NCBI GenBank assembly: GCA_964579575.1
Contig: CAZOGL010000009.1
Location: 1-47,845, forward strand
Length of the DNA stretch: 47,845 nucleotides
Reading direction: 5' to 3'
Source: CAVEFW01 sp964579575
Lineage (GTDB): Bacteria > Actinomycetota > Coriobacteriia > Coriobacteriales > Eggerthellaceae
The position numbers and the translations under genes were made by a program. The notes beneath the pieces were generated by a model, which saw only the letters and a program-made list of their open reading frames with translations, was not told the DNA's origin and searched no databases. How positions within the stretch are numbered: the stretch's first letter is position 1; each line of letters opens with the position of its first letter. Below are positions 24,471-33,667 of this stretch, piece by piece.

Positions 24471-26099
24471 TTACTCTATGGAGAAGATGATGGGATACAG
24501 GGGCTGCTCGCCGCGGTGGGCGTCAATCTCGAGATCCTCGAACTTATCCTCGATTTGGGAGACGAGCTTCTCGAAGGCGTCATCGCTGTAATCCTCGCCT
24601 GCAAGGAGGGTCAGCGTGTCCGCATCCTCAACTTCCATGACGTCAAGAAGGTCAAGGACAACACCCTCCAACGTCTTGCCAACCGCCTCGATGGAGCCAT
24701 CGGCAATTCCGATAATATCCCCGTTGGCGATAGGGTTGTCATGGGCGTCCTTGGAATCCTTAATAGCGGTGGTGACCTCGCCGACACGGACATCGGCAAA
24801 GGAGTCAATCATGTTCTCGACGTTATCCTCAAGGGTAGCTTCAGAGTCGAACCCGAAGAGAGCGGAGAACGCCGCAGGGACGCTCTTGGTCGGGACGATT
24901 CCAACAGGAATGTCCGCAAGCTCGGCCGCACTTTGGGCAGCCATGATGATGTTGGAGTTGTTCGGCAGGATGATGACAGACTCAGCATGGCAACGCTCGA
25001 CGGCGTCAAGCAGATCCTTCGTGGAGGGGTTCATGGTTTGGCCACCGGAGACCACGACGTCAACGCCTAAGCCCTTGAGGATCTCCGCATTACCGGAACC
25101 AGCAGCGACGGCCACAAGGCCCAACGGCTTCTTCGGGGCGTTTTGCTCGGCCGCAAGTTTGTCGTTGCGCTCCTCGCTTTGCAACTGCATGTTGTGGATG
25201 AACACCTCGAAAATCTGGCCGCGCTCGAGGAAGTAGGCAAGGACCTTGTCCGGCGTGTTGGAGTGGACGTGGACCTTGAACTTCGGCGTCGCACCGACGC
25301 AAAGCTCGCAGTCGCCCATCGTGGCGAGGAACTCAAGCGCGTCGTCAATAACAAGGGTCTCAGAGTCAACAAGGAACTCGTTGCAATAGCGATACTTGGA
25401 ACCCTCCCAATCGTTGATGTGCTCAATCTCAACCTTCGGGGCGTTATAGGTGTTGACGATAGCGTCGGCACCTGAGGTCTGTTTGCCGGTAATGGAACCA
25501 ACAAAGGCGTCGATGAGGATGGCCAAGCCGAAGCCGCCAGCATCGACGACGCCGTTTTCCTTGAGGACCGGAAGGAAGTCGGGGGTACGCTCGACGGAGG
25601 CGAAGGCCTCCTTGGCAATATGCTCGAGAGCCTCCTCGAGGTTCATCTTCTTCTTGTCCGCAAACTTCGCAGCGGCTGCGGTGTCCTCGAGCACGGTAAG
25701 GATCGTGCCCTTGACCGGCTTGCGAACCGCCTTGAAAGCGACCTCGACCGCACATGCGAAAGCATGATCAAACGCAGCGACATCGAACTGCTCGACATCG
25801 GCAGCACCTTCGCAAAGACCACGAAGGATTTGGGAGGTGATGACGCCGGAGTTGCCGCGCGCACCCATGAGGGCACCCGTAGTCACAGCCTTGCGACGCG
25901 CCGCCCTGTCGGCGGTTGCGGAAAGGGATCGGACGTTATCGACAACGGACTTGAGCGTCAAGGACATATTCGTTCCCGTATCGCCGTCAGGAACAGGAAA
26001 TACGTTGAGACGGTTGACCTCCTCCTTGCGATTGTCGAGGGCGGTGGCGGCGACCACAATGCCCTTGAGTACCTGATCCGATGAAATGGTGTCAAACAT
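24471..26099 (-). CDS. DAK2 domain protein, FakA/YloV-like fatty acid kinase
   Basis: The 542-residue product has an N-terminal DAK2/DhaL nucleotide-binding domain. Its metal-binding aspartates lie in NVFPVPDGDTGTNM (about residues 32-45), with the GARGNSGVITSQIL loop following. A middle domain and a DegV-related C-terminal domain come next. In Firmicutes FakA phosphorylates fatty acids carried by FakB for phospholipid synthesis. No fakB is in this window. The ATG at 26099 follows the Asp23 gene by 11 bp. The asp23-fakA-recG order is widely conserved. Confidence 0.9.
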   Translation of the reverse strand: MFDTISSDQVLKGIVVAATALDNRKEEVNRLNVFPVPDGDTGTNMSLTLKSVVDNVRSLSATADRAARRKAVTTGALMGARGNSGVITSQILRGLCEGAADVEQFDVAAFDHAFACAVEVAFKAVRKPVKGTILTVLEDTAAAAKFADKKKMNLEEALEHIAKEAFASVERTPDFLPVLKENGVVDAGGFGLAILIDAFVGSITGKQTSGADAIVNTYNAPKVEIEHINDWEGSKYRYCNEFLVDSETLVIDDALEFLATMGDCELCVGATPKFKVHVHSNTPDKVLAYFLERGQIFEVFIHNMQLQSEERNDKLAAEQNAPKKPLGLVAVAAGSGNAEILKGLGVDVVVSGGQTMNPSTKDLLDAVERCHAESVIILPNNSNIIMAAQSAAELADIPVGIVPTKSVPAAFSALFGFDSEATLEDNVENMIDSFADVRVGEVTTAIKDSKDAHDNPIANGDIIGIADGSIEAVGKTLEGVVLDLLDVMEVEDADTLTLLAGEDYSDDAFEKLVSQIEDKFEDLEIDAHRGEQPLYPIIFSIE

Positions 26100-26110
26100 G
26101 GGGAAAACTC

Positions 26111-26455
26111 CTAGCGAACCTTAACGCCCTGTACATGAACCTCAACGCCGGCGATAGGCACGTTGGCGTAGTTTTTGAGAGCGAACGTAACCGAGTCGAT
26201 AAGGTTTTGGGAAACTGCAGTGATATTGGTGCCGTACTCGATGGTGACATACAGGTCGACACGGACGCCGTCGTCGGTGTTCTCAAGCAGAATGCCACGA
26301 CGAAGGCGGGACATCGGCAAAAGCTTTGCGATCCCATCAGCTGCGCTCGGCGCGGCCATTCCCACGACGCCGTAACATTCCAAGGCCGCATTGCCGACCA
26401 TGTCAGCGAGGACATCGTTAGAAATATGAAGATTGCCAGGTATAGCGGTGCTCAT
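26111..26455 (-). CDS. Asp23/Gls24 family protein
   Basis: The 114-residue product carries the Asp23 (DUF322) pattern: GNLHISNDVLADMVGNAALE, a GVVGMAAP turn, GVRVDLYVTIEYG and a C-terminal VPIAGVEVHVQGVKV strand. Members are linked to alkaline or envelope stress, and the one next to fakA (YloU type) is near universal in Gram-positives. The ATG at 26455 is chosen because AAAGGA lies just upstream. The longer ORF has no ribosome binding site. Confidence 0.88.
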   Translation of the reverse strand: MSTAIPGNLHISNDVLADMVGNAALECYGVVGMAAPSAADGIAKLLPMSRLRRGILLENTDDGVRVDLYVTIEYGTNITAVSQNLIDSVTFALKNYANVPIAGVEVHVQGVKVR

Positions 26456-26506
26456 ATCTATCCTTTCATCAAAGCCAATGAAACGCATTTTTTCACATAG
26501 CCCTAG

Positions 26507-26512
26507 AGTATA
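26507..26512 (-). promoter_or_regulatory. Candidate -10 element for asp23-fakA-recG-rsmD
   Basis: TATACT on the minus strand lies about 52 bp upstream of the Asp23 gene start in the divergent region shared with rpmB. No convincing -35 is present at 16-18 bp. Confidence 0.35.
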
Positions 26513-26565
26513 GCGCAATATGCTTTTCCTTCGCACGAAGAGACTATTTTCGAGGAAGTTTGTGG

Positions 26566-26594
26566 TTGAGCATCAAGTGATTGTGTGCTAGTAT
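26566..26594 (+). promoter_or_regulatory. rpmB promoter
   Basis: TTGAGC (26566-26571) and TAGTAT (26589-26594) are separated by 17 bp, giving a leader of about 50 nt before rpmB. Confidence 0.6.
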
Positions 26595-26650
26595 ATTCGG
26601 GCTTTAGCAAAGATTATGTACCCGAAATGTAAAACATGGAGTTGATAGAG

Positions 26651-26839
26651 ATGTCCAAGGTTTGTGAAATCTGCGGAAAGAGCCCCGTTGCAGGCCGTAA
26701 TGTTAGCCATTCCCATCGCGTGACCAACCGCGTGTATCGTCCGAACATCCAAAAGATCACCATCAACGACAACGGCACTGTTCGCAAGGCCAACGTCTGC
26801 ACCAAGTGCATGAAGGCTGGCAAGGTCGTTCGCGCATAG
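26651..26839 (+). CDS. rpmB: 50S ribosomal protein L28
   Basis: The 62-residue product is L28 of the large subunit, in the zinc-binding form: CEICGK at the start and CTKCMK near the end form a four-cysteine site, with GRNVSHSHRVTNR between. The ATG at 26651 has GGAG 8 bp upstream. The gene is monocistronic on the plus strand with its own promoter and two terminators, and is divergent from the asp23 cluster. Confidence 0.97.
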   Translation: MSKVCEICGKSPVAGRNVSHSHRVTNRVYRPNIQKITINDNGTVRKANVCTKCMKAGKVVRA

Positions 26840-26867
26840 TCAAAAGCAGGTAGCTTTGTTTAAATGA

Positions 26868-26895
26868 GAAGGGCTCCCCACGAGCCCTTCTTTTT
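26868..26895 (+). terminator. rpmB intrinsic terminator 1
   Basis: A perfect 9-bp stem GAAGGGCTC/GAGCCCTTC with a 5-nt loop is followed by TTTTT. Confidence 0.93.
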
Positions 26896-26900
26896 GCGTA

Positions 26901-26937
26901 CCCGGAACCGAAAACGCTTGGTTTCGGGCTTCTTTTT
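26901..26937 (+). terminator. rpmB intrinsic terminator 2
   Basis: CCCGGAACC pairs with GGTTTCGGG (one G-U) around a 10-nt loop, followed by CTTCTTTTT. It backs up the first terminator. The remaining stretch to 27078 shows no gene. Confidence 0.65.
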
Positions 26938-27078
26938 GAACGTTTTTGTACGCGATTCGTTTATGGGTTTATGCGCGGTTTATGAATGCGGCCTCGGCCT
27001 ATTACCTATTGAGAGACAGTGCGATTCGTTTGCGAGCGCGACGTCTCGACCCACAAGGAAACGACGCGACGCCCTGGC

Positions 27079-27801
27079 TTACGAAGAGACGACAAGCAGG
27101 CGCTTGCAATGCGGGCAGGTGGCCAAAGGCGCATTCTTCTTGACCTCAAGCAGGCGCGCATCGTCTATAGGCGCGCGACATGAACCGCAGCGATTGCCCG
27201 ACAACACGCCGATGGCGACGCCTCCGCAGGATTGCGAGATTTTGACGTAGGTCTTGATCAGGTCGACAGGAATCTCCTCCGCCAAGGCCTTGCGCTTAGC
27301 CTGTTGTGCAGCCATGGCACGTTGGAGCTGCTCGCCCTCCGCCTTGAAGGACTCGATGGCGGCGTTCTCGAGGGCGCAAAGCTTCTTATCAGCATCAAGG
27401 AGCTGTTGCTTGACAGCGACGACCTTTTCCTTCTCGGCCTCGGCAGCCTCAAGGTCGACGAGCAACTTCTCTCGCTGCTCTCCTTGGGCGGCAAGCTCCC
27501 TGGTACGTGCCTCGAGGTTGCGGAAATCCCCACCAGCGTTATCGATGTCCTTTTGAATCTCTGACTGGCGCTTCTCGAGGCATTGGTCCTTCTCGACGAT
27601 GGTGGTGATATCCTTGTCGGCCTTGGCAAGCAAAGCCTCCACCGCCTCGACCTTAGAAGCAAGCTGTTGCTTCTTCTCACGCACCTCCATAATCTTTTGA
27701 CGCTGGGGAAGCTCATCGAAGCGTTTCTTCAGCTTCAACGCCTGCAGGTCGCATTCTTGTAGGTTTAACAGGTTTTCAATGTCCTCAGGTCTGACGTTCA
27801 T
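27079..27801 (-). CDS. C4-type zinc-ribbon, coiled-coil protein
   Basis: The 240-residue product is a long alpha-helical coiled coil (about 20-175, rich in Lys, Glu, Ala). A C-terminal zinc ribbon follows, with CGSC and CPHC (about 205-235). The architecture matches the zf-RING_7/C4-type zinc ribbon family found beside Nif3-like genes in Actinobacteria. A nucleic-acid or scaffold role is suspected in the family but not established. The GTG/ATG region at 27801 lies 28 bp after the Nif3 gene, implying one operon. Confidence 0.88.
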   Translation of the reverse strand: MNVRPEDIENLLNLQECDLQALKLKKRFDELPQRQKIMEVREKKQQLASKVEAVEALLAKADKDITTIVEKDQCLEKRQSEIQKDIDNAGGDFRNLEARTRELAAQGEQREKLLVDLEAAEAEKEKVVAVKQQLLDADKKLCALENAAIESFKAEGEQLQRAMAAQQAKRKALAEEIPVDLIKTYVKISQSCGGVAIGVLSGNRCGSCRAPIDDARLLEVKKNAPLATCPHCKRLLVVSS

Positions 27802-27829
27802 GGAAACCCCTTTCGAACCCGGGATACGG

Positions 27830-28654
27830 CTAGCACACCGTCCAATTGCGTTGTCGGATACATTCTATCCCCGCATCAGGGAAACCGAGCGAGGATATGG
27901 CATCCATTAACACCTCGACAAACGGGTGCTCGCTGACATCGTGGCCCAACGCTATGACGCTGACCCCCGCCTGGAGAAGGTCAAGGGCGGTGTGGTACTT
28001 GATCTCGCCGCAGATGAGACAATCGATGCCTTGCTCGACGCAATCCTGGGCCAAGCTGGACGCACTCCCCTGCCCTGAGGCGATAAGGGCGACCGCACGT
28101 CCAAGCTCTCCCCACACCTGCACAGGCGACTTAAAGGCCTCCTTGCACATACGTGCCAAATCCTCGAGGCGAATCTTGTCGTCCCCCACCGGCTTGCACA
28201 CGCATCCGTATCCGTTTTCTCCGGATACTCCCGGAATCCTTTGGAGCAAACCTACAGGCTCTAACCCCACCAACTCTGGGATCTTTTTGTAGCCGCGCGG
28301 GTTGAAATCCAAAGCCGTGTGGAAGCACAACAACGCCACATCGTCGCGAATCGCTTCATAGACACCGGCGCCGTTCGCAATGACGACGGAGTCGGCAGGC
28401 AAGAAGGCGTCAGGCGCGGACAGGTAAGGCGGATGGTGGGTTACCAACACGTTGCATCCGCGCTCGTGCGCCTCCCGTATGGCCGGAACGGTGGGGTCAA
28501 GAGCGAGGGCAACCTTCGTTATGACGTTGGAGGGATTGCCAACCTGCAGGCCGGTGCGATCCCATTCACAAGCATCCTCAGCGGGGAACAGGGCCAAGAG
28601 CCCCCTCTCCAAATCACCCACACTACGAGGTGTTATGTTTTCCTCACAAGACAT
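27830..28654 (-). CDS. Nif3-like dinuclear metal centre protein
   Basis: The 274-residue product belongs to the Nif3/DUF34 family (YbgI, YqfO). Visible are the WDRTGLQVGNP motif near the start, VLVTHHPPYLS with metal-binding histidines, LLCFHTALDFNPRG, and the C-terminal VIALGHDVSEHPFVEVL. Some members have been linked to GTP cyclohydrolase-type activity, but the cellular function is unsettled. The ATG at 28654 is preceded by AGGAGG. Upstream in-frame starts are rejected. Confidence 0.92.
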   Translation of the reverse strand: MSCEENITPRSVGDLERGLLALFPAEDACEWDRTGLQVGNPSNVITKVALALDPTVPAIREAHERGCNVLVTHHPPYLSAPDAFLPADSVVIANGAGVYEAIRDDVALLCFHTALDFNPRGYKKIPELVGLEPVGLLQRIPGVSGENGYGCVCKPVGDDKIRLEDLARMCKEAFKSPVQVWGELGRAVALIASGQGSASSLAQDCVEQGIDCLICGEIKYHTALDLLQAGVSVIALGHDVSEHPFVEVLMDAISSLGFPDAGIECIRQRNWTVC

Positions 28655-28668
28655 GTGAGCCTCCTGTC

Positions 28669-29868
28669 TTATCGGATGCAACTGAAGAGGGCATCGACGA
28701 GACCGAGCGCCTCGTCTTCGGTGGTGTAGCGACCCATAGAGATTCGCAACGCACCTTGGGCATCCTTATCGGAGACACCCATGGCGCGAAGGACATGGCT
28801 GGACTCAAGAGAGCCGGACGAGCAGGCAGAACCGCCGGAGACACAATATCCGAGCTGGTCCATGCGAAGGATGAGGGTCTGGCTCTCGATACCCTCCACC
28901 ATGATGTGGACGATATTGGGAAGGTAGGCTCCCTGGGCCCTGTCAGGGATTGTTACCTTAATGCGCGGATGGGACTCAAGTCTCTCGTAGAGCAAGTCGC
29001 GGATTGCAGCGAGGCGTACGCGCTCGTCTTCTTGCATATCCACCGCACACTCGGCAGCGACCGCAAAAGCTTCCATGCCTGCAATGTTTTGGGTACCGCT
29101 ACGGCGCCCGAGCTCTTGGCCGCCTCCCATGAGGTAGGCAATGAAGGGGGTACGGGCTTTGAGGTAAAGCACGCCTATGCCCTTTGGCGCGCCGATCTTG
29201 TGGCCGGAGAAGGAGGCAGCGTCTACCCCCATATCCTTCAGATCAATCGGAATCTTGCCAAGAGCTTGGACGGCGTCGGTATGGAAAAGCGCGCCGGACT
29301 TTTTGGCAAGAGCGCAAAGCTCCCTGATAGGTTGGATTGCGCCTGTCTCGCTGTTGGCCGTCATGACCGAGACGAGAACCGTGGAGTCGGTAAGGGCCTC
29401 CTCAAGCCGTTGCGGGGAGATGACGCCTTTGCGATCCGGGTTCAAAAACACAACGTCAAATCCAAGCTCAGCGAGATGGTGGCAGGGTTTCAAGACGGCT
29501 TCATGCTCGATGGCGGAGGTGATTATGCGGGGTTTGTTCACCGGTTTTCCCGCCTTTCGACGCGCCTCGCAAACACCGGTGGCGATACCGATAAGAGCGG
29601 CGTTGTCCGCCTCGGTGGCGGAGGCGGTGAAGATGATCTCGTCAGGGCGCTTCGCCGCGAGAGCACGACAAACCCTGCGACGTGCGGATTCCATGGCGCT
29701 AAAGGCCGAGCGTCCCGGAGAGTGGAGTGAATTCGCGTTGGCGTTCAACGCAAGCCCTTCCACACCGGCAACCATGTGGGTCTTGAGGACCTCAACGACC
29801 TCCTCGGTCAAGGGGGAGGTTGCCGCGTAGTCGAAATAGTGCGCACGGGGCGCTTCCGTGATCGCCAT
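28669..29868 (-). CDS. Cysteine desulfurase family protein (NifS/IscS-like)
   Basis: This PLP enzyme takes sulfur from cysteine for Fe-S clusters or tRNA thiolation. The product (about 399 residues from the ATG at 29868) has the FDYAATSPL start, the IEHEAVLKP histidine region, the PLP lysine in FSGHKIGAPKG, and the active cysteine in SGGSACSSGS. Neither mnmA nor an iscU-type scaffold is adjacent. The start lies 1 bp past the rpe stop (TAA, then C, then ATG), so the genes are tightly coupled. The ribosome binding site is weak. Confidence 0.92.
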   Translation of the reverse strand: MAITEAPRAHYFDYAATSPLTEEVVEVLKTHMVAGVEGLALNANANSLHSPGRSAFSAMESARRRVCRALAAKRPDEIIFTASATEADNAALIGIATGVCEARRKAGKPVNKPRIITSAIEHEAVLKPCHHLAELGFDVVFLNPDRKGVISPQRLEEALTDSTVLVSVMTANSETGAIQPIRELCALAKKSGALFHTDAVQALGKIPIDLKDMGVDAASFSGHKIGAPKGIGVLYLKARTPFIAYLMGGGQELGRRSGTQNIAGMEAFAVAAECAVDMQEDERVRLAAIRDLLYERLESHPRIKVTIPDRAQGAYLPNIVHIMVEGIESQTLILRMDQLGYCVSGGSACSSGSLESSHVLRAMGVSDKDAQGALRISMGRYTTEDEALGLVDALFSCIR

Positions 29869-29869
29869 G

Positions 29870-30568
29870 TTAACCTGCGACGACATTCTCACGGGCAGCG
29901 TTTGCCGCAGCGGCGATCTCTGCGAGGGCACGGGCCGGGTCATCCGCCTTGAAGAAGGCGTTACCCGTCACAAGGACGTCAGCACCCTCGGCAGCCACCA
30001 GAGGAGCCGTACGCAAACCCATACCGCCATCTACCTCGATCAGCGGGTCGCAAAACTTCTTGCGGGCGATACGCACGACCTCGGCGACCTTTTTGTCCGT
30101 ACCTTCGATGTAGCTTTGTCCAGAAAAGCCCGGCTCAACGCTCATGACCAACACCATGTCCAATTGGGGGATGAACTCCTCGATAGCGGAAATGGGGGTA
30201 TTCGGCTTTACGCTGAGCGCCGCGCGGGCGCCCGCATCGTGAATCATGTTGATAGCCATCTGCATCTCGTCCTCATCGGAGAGCGCCTCGGCATGTACCG
30301 TGACGATATCGGCGCCAGCCTCCAAAAACCATGGAATCTGAGTCAGCGGATTGGAGATCATGAGATGCACGTCAAGCGGCAGGTTTGTGATCTTGGGAAG
30401 TTGTTTGAGCAGGGGGATGCCGATGGTGAGGTTCGGGACGAAGTGCCCATCCATGACATCGAAGTGGACAAAGTCGGCACCCGCCTCCTCCACGAGGCGA
30501 ATGTCTCGCTCGAGGTTCATAAAGTCAGCGGACAGGATGGACGGTGCGATTCTAACCGGTTGAAACAT
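29870..30568 (-). CDS. rpe: Ribulose-phosphate 3-epimerase
   Basis: Rpe interconverts ribulose 5-phosphate and xylulose 5-phosphate in the pentose phosphate pathway. The 232-residue TIM-barrel product shows IAPSILSADF, the metal-binding HFDVMDGHFVPN, HLMISNP, VMSVEPGFSGQ and EVDGGM. The ATG at 30568 is preceded by GGAGAGGAT. It lies 19 bp after gpsA. Confidence 0.97.
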   Translation of the reverse strand: MFQPVRIAPSILSADFMNLERDIRLVEEAGADFVHFDVMDGHFVPNLTIGIPLLKQLPKITNLPLDVHLMISNPLTQIPWFLEAGADIVTVHAEALSDEDEMQMAINMIHDAGARAALSVKPNTPISAIEEFIPQLDMVLVMSVEPGFSGQSYIEGTDKKVAEVVRIARKKFCDPLIEVDGGMGLRTAPLVAAEGADVLVTGNAFFKADDPARALAEIAAAANAARENVVAG

Positions 30569-30587
30569 AAAATCCTCTCCTCCGTGA

Positions 30588-31586
30588 TTACATTCCGTAG
30601 GTTTCAGACTTCAAGGGACGACCAAGGAGCTTGGCGGCCTCCATGATTTCGGCCCCCTCCCAAACGATGCCGCGCACGGTGTCGGTGATGGGAAGCTCGA
30701 TATCGTAGCGGTCAGACAAGGTCTTGAGCGTCTTGCAGGCAAGCGCACCCTCGACAACCATATGGGTACGTTCTTGGTAGGACTCCAAGCTCTCCCCCTG
30801 GGCGAAGGCACGGCCAAACGCACGGTTACGGGAATGCTCGGACATGCAGGTCGCAATCATATCGCCGACGCCGGCAAGGCCAAGTGCGGTCAAGGGATTG
30901 CCTCCCGCTTCCTTGATAAGCCGGTTCATCTCGGCAATGCCACGCGTGATGAGCAGCGAGGCGGTATTGTCGCCGAAGCCCATTCCGTAGGAGATGCCGA
31001 CCGCAATCGCGATAACGTTCTTGAACGCCGCGCAAAGCTGCACGCCCGTGACATCGTCGCTGACATAGGTCCTGAAGGTGTCGCTCGCAAAGAGGTCTTG
31101 GAAGAACAGGGCCGTATCCTGCGACTGGCTCGCGATGACCGTGCCAGCTGGGACGCCTTTGATGACCTCCTCGGCATGGTTGGGGCCGGAAAGGACGGCC
31201 AAGCGCTCAGGCGTGCCCATCTCCTCGGCGAACACCTCCGTAGAGAGCATGCCGCTATCCTGCTCGACACCCTTCGAGCAGATGACGACGGGTAAGGACG
31301 CATCGCAACATCCGTCGAGGGCCCGGGCGACGCCGCGGACAAGGTTTGAGGGCGTCACGACGACGACCGCCTTGGCAAATTGGACGGCATCCTGGTGGGA
31401 CAAGGTTGCGACGATATTCTCGGAAAGTTCGATATCGGACAGATAACGGGGGTTGTGGTGCTCGGTATTGATGGCCGAAACCACCTCGGGGCGGCGCGCC
31501 CAAAGGCTGACGTTATACCCCTTTTTGCCGAGAATGTTGGCAAGGGCCGTTCCCCAACTGCCGGCGCCGATGACTGCAATCTTCAT
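30588..31586 (-). CDS. gpsA: Glycerol-3-phosphate dehydrogenase [NAD(P)+]
   Basis: GpsA makes sn-glycerol 3-phosphate for phospholipids. The 332-residue product has dinucleotide-binding GAGSWGTALA, the SGPNHAEEV block, catalytic-lysine region ALCAAFKNVIAIAVG-like (here CAAFKNVIAIAVG) and the SRNRAFGRAFAQG C-terminal motif. The ATG at 31586 lies 6 bp after plsY, whose enzyme uses the product directly. Confidence 0.97.
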   Translation of the reverse strand: MKIAVIGAGSWGTALANILGKKGYNVSLWARRPEVVSAINTEHHNPRYLSDIELSENIVATLSHQDAVQFAKAVVVVTPSNLVRGVARALDGCCDASLPVVICSKGVEQDSGMLSTEVFAEEMGTPERLAVLSGPNHAEEVIKGVPAGTVIASQSQDTALFFQDLFASDTFRTYVSDDVTGVQLCAAFKNVIAIAVGISYGMGFGDNTASLLITRGIAEMNRLIKEAGGNPLTALGLAGVGDMIATCMSEHSRNRAFGRAFAQGESLESYQERTHMVVEGALACKTLKTLSDRYDIELPITDTVRGIVWEGAEIMEAAKLLGRPLKSETYGM

Positions 31587-31592
31587 GGCAAC

Positions 31593-32276
31593 CTACTCCT
31601 TCTTCGCACCGATACGACGCTCGGTACCGTTGAGTAATCTCTTGATGTTGCCACGATGGGCCCAAACGACCGTGAGAGCGCCAGCAGAGGCAAAGATCAC
31701 CGCGACGGGATTGCCCCAAAAGACGATGACGGCGATCGGAACGCAGGCAAGGGCTGCCGCCACCGAACCGAAAGAGACGTACTTTGTAATCGGAACGAGA
31801 ATGGCAAAAATCAAAAGCTCGATGATGGCAGGAATTGGCCCGTACATGACGAACTCGTTGCCGACCGCAGTGGCAATACCCTTGCCTCCCTTGAAATTAA
31901 GCCAGGGAGAGAAGATGTGGCCCCAAACGCAACCTGCAAAGGAGATCGAGGTGGCGATGTCGAGCAGGCAATCAACCGTGACAAACGGAAACGTGATGTT
32001 CTCCGCAGCCGGCAACATGTTTGCCCCGTCAAGCGCGCAATAGATGCCAAGAGCAACCAAGCCCGCGAGGACACCCTTGAAGAAATCACCCAAGAACACG
32101 ATGACGCCGGCCTTCTTGCCATACGTACGCATCATGTTGGTCGTACCGATGTTGCCGCTTCCATGCTCACGCACGTCGTCGTTGAACATGAACTTCGAGA
32201 CGACGACGCCAAAGGGGATGGAACCGAGCAAAAACGAGACGACAAAGACCGCTACAAGCGCTATACCGTATTCCAT
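31593..32276 (-). CDS. plsY: Glycerol-3-phosphate acyltransferase PlsY
   Basis: PlsY is a membrane enzyme transferring acyl from acyl-phosphate to glycerol 3-phosphate. The 227-residue product has the three PlsY motifs: GSIPFGVV, GSGNIGTTNMMR and GGKGIATAVG, spread over five hydrophobic segments. The ATG at 32276 lies 3 bp after the der stop. The der-plsY-gpsA order is common in Gram-positives. Confidence 0.95.
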   Translation of the reverse strand: MEYGIALVAVFVVSFLLGSIPFGVVVSKFMFNDDVREHGSGNIGTTNMMRTYGKKAGVIVFLGDFFKGVLAGLVALGIYCALDGANMLPAAENITFPFVTVDCLLDIATSISFAGCVWGHIFSPWLNFKGGKGIATAVGNEFVMYGPIPAIIELLIFAILVPITKYVSFGSVAAALACVPIAVIVFWGNPVAVIFASAGALTVVWAHRGNIKRLLNGTERRIGAKKE

Positions 32277-32279
32277 GGG

Positions 32280-33596
32280 CTAGTCCTTTTTCTTGAACTT
32301 CAAGTAGATTGGAGTACCCGTCAAATCGAATGTTCTTCGCAGTCTGTTCTCCAGGAAGCGCTCGAAATTGTCGGTGACAAGGTCAGGGCGATTGACGAAC
32401 AACGTGAACCGCGGCGGACAGGTATCCGTCTGTGTCACGTACTTCATACGCAGGACGCGCTTGCCGTTAGAGACGGTATGGCCGGTCTCACGAATCTCGG
32501 AAAGCCAATTGTTGAGCCTGCTTGTGGAGATCGTGGTGTTATAGCCCCGATAGGCGGTGTTGATGACCTCCCAAACAGCGTCGACGTTCTTTCCGGTGAG
32601 CGCCGAGATCGCCTTCACAGGGGCGTAGGAGACAAATATCATCTCCTCCTCCACCTGCTCGCGCAGGGCATGTTTCGCCTCGGTGTCGAGGAGGTCCCAC
32701 TTGTTGAGGATAATGGCCATGGCCGTTCCGCGCTCTGCAGCGTAGTTGGCGACACGCTTGTCCTGCTCGGTCAGACCGAGCGTGGAGTCGATGACGAGCA
32801 ACGAGACGTCCGCACGGTCGATAGCACGCATGGCCCTAACGAAGCCGTAGTATTCCACGTCCTCGTCAATTTGGCTCTTGCGACGCAGACCGGCGGTGTC
32901 GACGATGATGTACTTTTGCTCGTCGTGCCAAACCGGGGTATCGATGGCGTCGCGAGTCGTGCCTGCGACATCGGAGACGATGGAGCGCTCGTTGCTCGTG
33001 AGTCTGTTGGTGAGGGAGGACTTGCCGGCGTTGGGGCGGCCGATGATGGCGACGTTGATCGCGAACTCGTCGTCAGCCTCCTCCTCGTCAAGACCAAGCT
33101 CGCCAAGCTTTGCCACGACCTCGTCGAGCAAATCGCCTGTACCCGTGCCATGCGTTGCGGAGATTGGCCAGGGGTCGCCAAGGCCCAGCTGGTAGAACTC
33201 CCACACGTTGTCCATGTTGCCGGGGTTGTCGGACTTGTTCACCACGAGAAACACCGGTTTTGAGGTACGGCGCAAAACTCGCGCGACCTCCTCGTCATCG
33301 GCGTTAATCCCGGTCTTCCCGTCCACGAGGAACAGGATGAGGTCCGCCTCGTTGGCGCCTTCAAAGGCTTGGTTGCGGATGGATCCTTGGAAGTCATCAT
33401 CGCTGCCCATCTCGATACCGCCGGTATCGATAAGAGTGAAGTTGACGCCGTTCCACTCAGCCTCGTGGTAGGAACGGTCACGGGTGACGCCACGCATCTC
33501 GTGGACGATGGCATCGTCAACTTGGGCGATGCGGTTTACAAACGTGGACTTTCCCACGTTGGGACGGCCGACAACGGCCACGATCGGCAAACTCAT
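32280..33596 (-). CDS. der: GTPase Der
   Basis: Der (EngA) is a tandem-GTPase 50S assembly factor. The 438-residue product has G1 motifs GRPNVGKS (start) and GRPNAGKS (about residue 180), DTGG and DTAG G3 motifs, NKSD and NKWD G4 motifs, and the C-terminal KH-like domain. The ATG at 33596 (MSLPIVAVVG) is preceded by GGAGAG. The longer in-frame start is rejected. Confidence 0.97.
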   Translation of the reverse strand: MSLPIVAVVGRPNVGKSTFVNRIAQVDDAIVHEMRGVTRDRSYHEAEWNGVNFTLIDTGGIEMGSDDDFQGSIRNQAFEGANEADLILFLVDGKTGINADDEEVARVLRRTSKPVFLVVNKSDNPGNMDNVWEFYQLGLGDPWPISATHGTGTGDLLDEVVAKLGELGLDEEEADDEFAINVAIIGRPNAGKSSLTNRLTSNERSIVSDVAGTTRDAIDTPVWHDEQKYIIVDTAGLRRKSQIDEDVEYYGFVRAMRAIDRADVSLLVIDSTLGLTEQDKRVANYAAERGTAMAIILNKWDLLDTEAKHALREQVEEEMIFVSYAPVKAISALTGKNVDAVWEVINTAYRGYNTTISTSRLNNWLSEIRETGHTVSNGKRVLRMKYVTQTDTCPPRFTLFVNRPDLVTDNFERFLENRLRRTFDLTGTPIYLKFKKKD

Positions 33597-33667
33597 AGAT
33601 ACGCTCTCCAACTATCTAGACGGCCGCAACGCGCGACCAGAAAATGAACGGTTCTACAGGAGCCCAC

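Noticed and set aside
31656..33263. 535-codon plus-strand open frame
   Set aside because: It is antisense to plsY and der, which carry complete family motifs. It is a GC-driven shadow frame with no ribosome binding site or recognisable domain.
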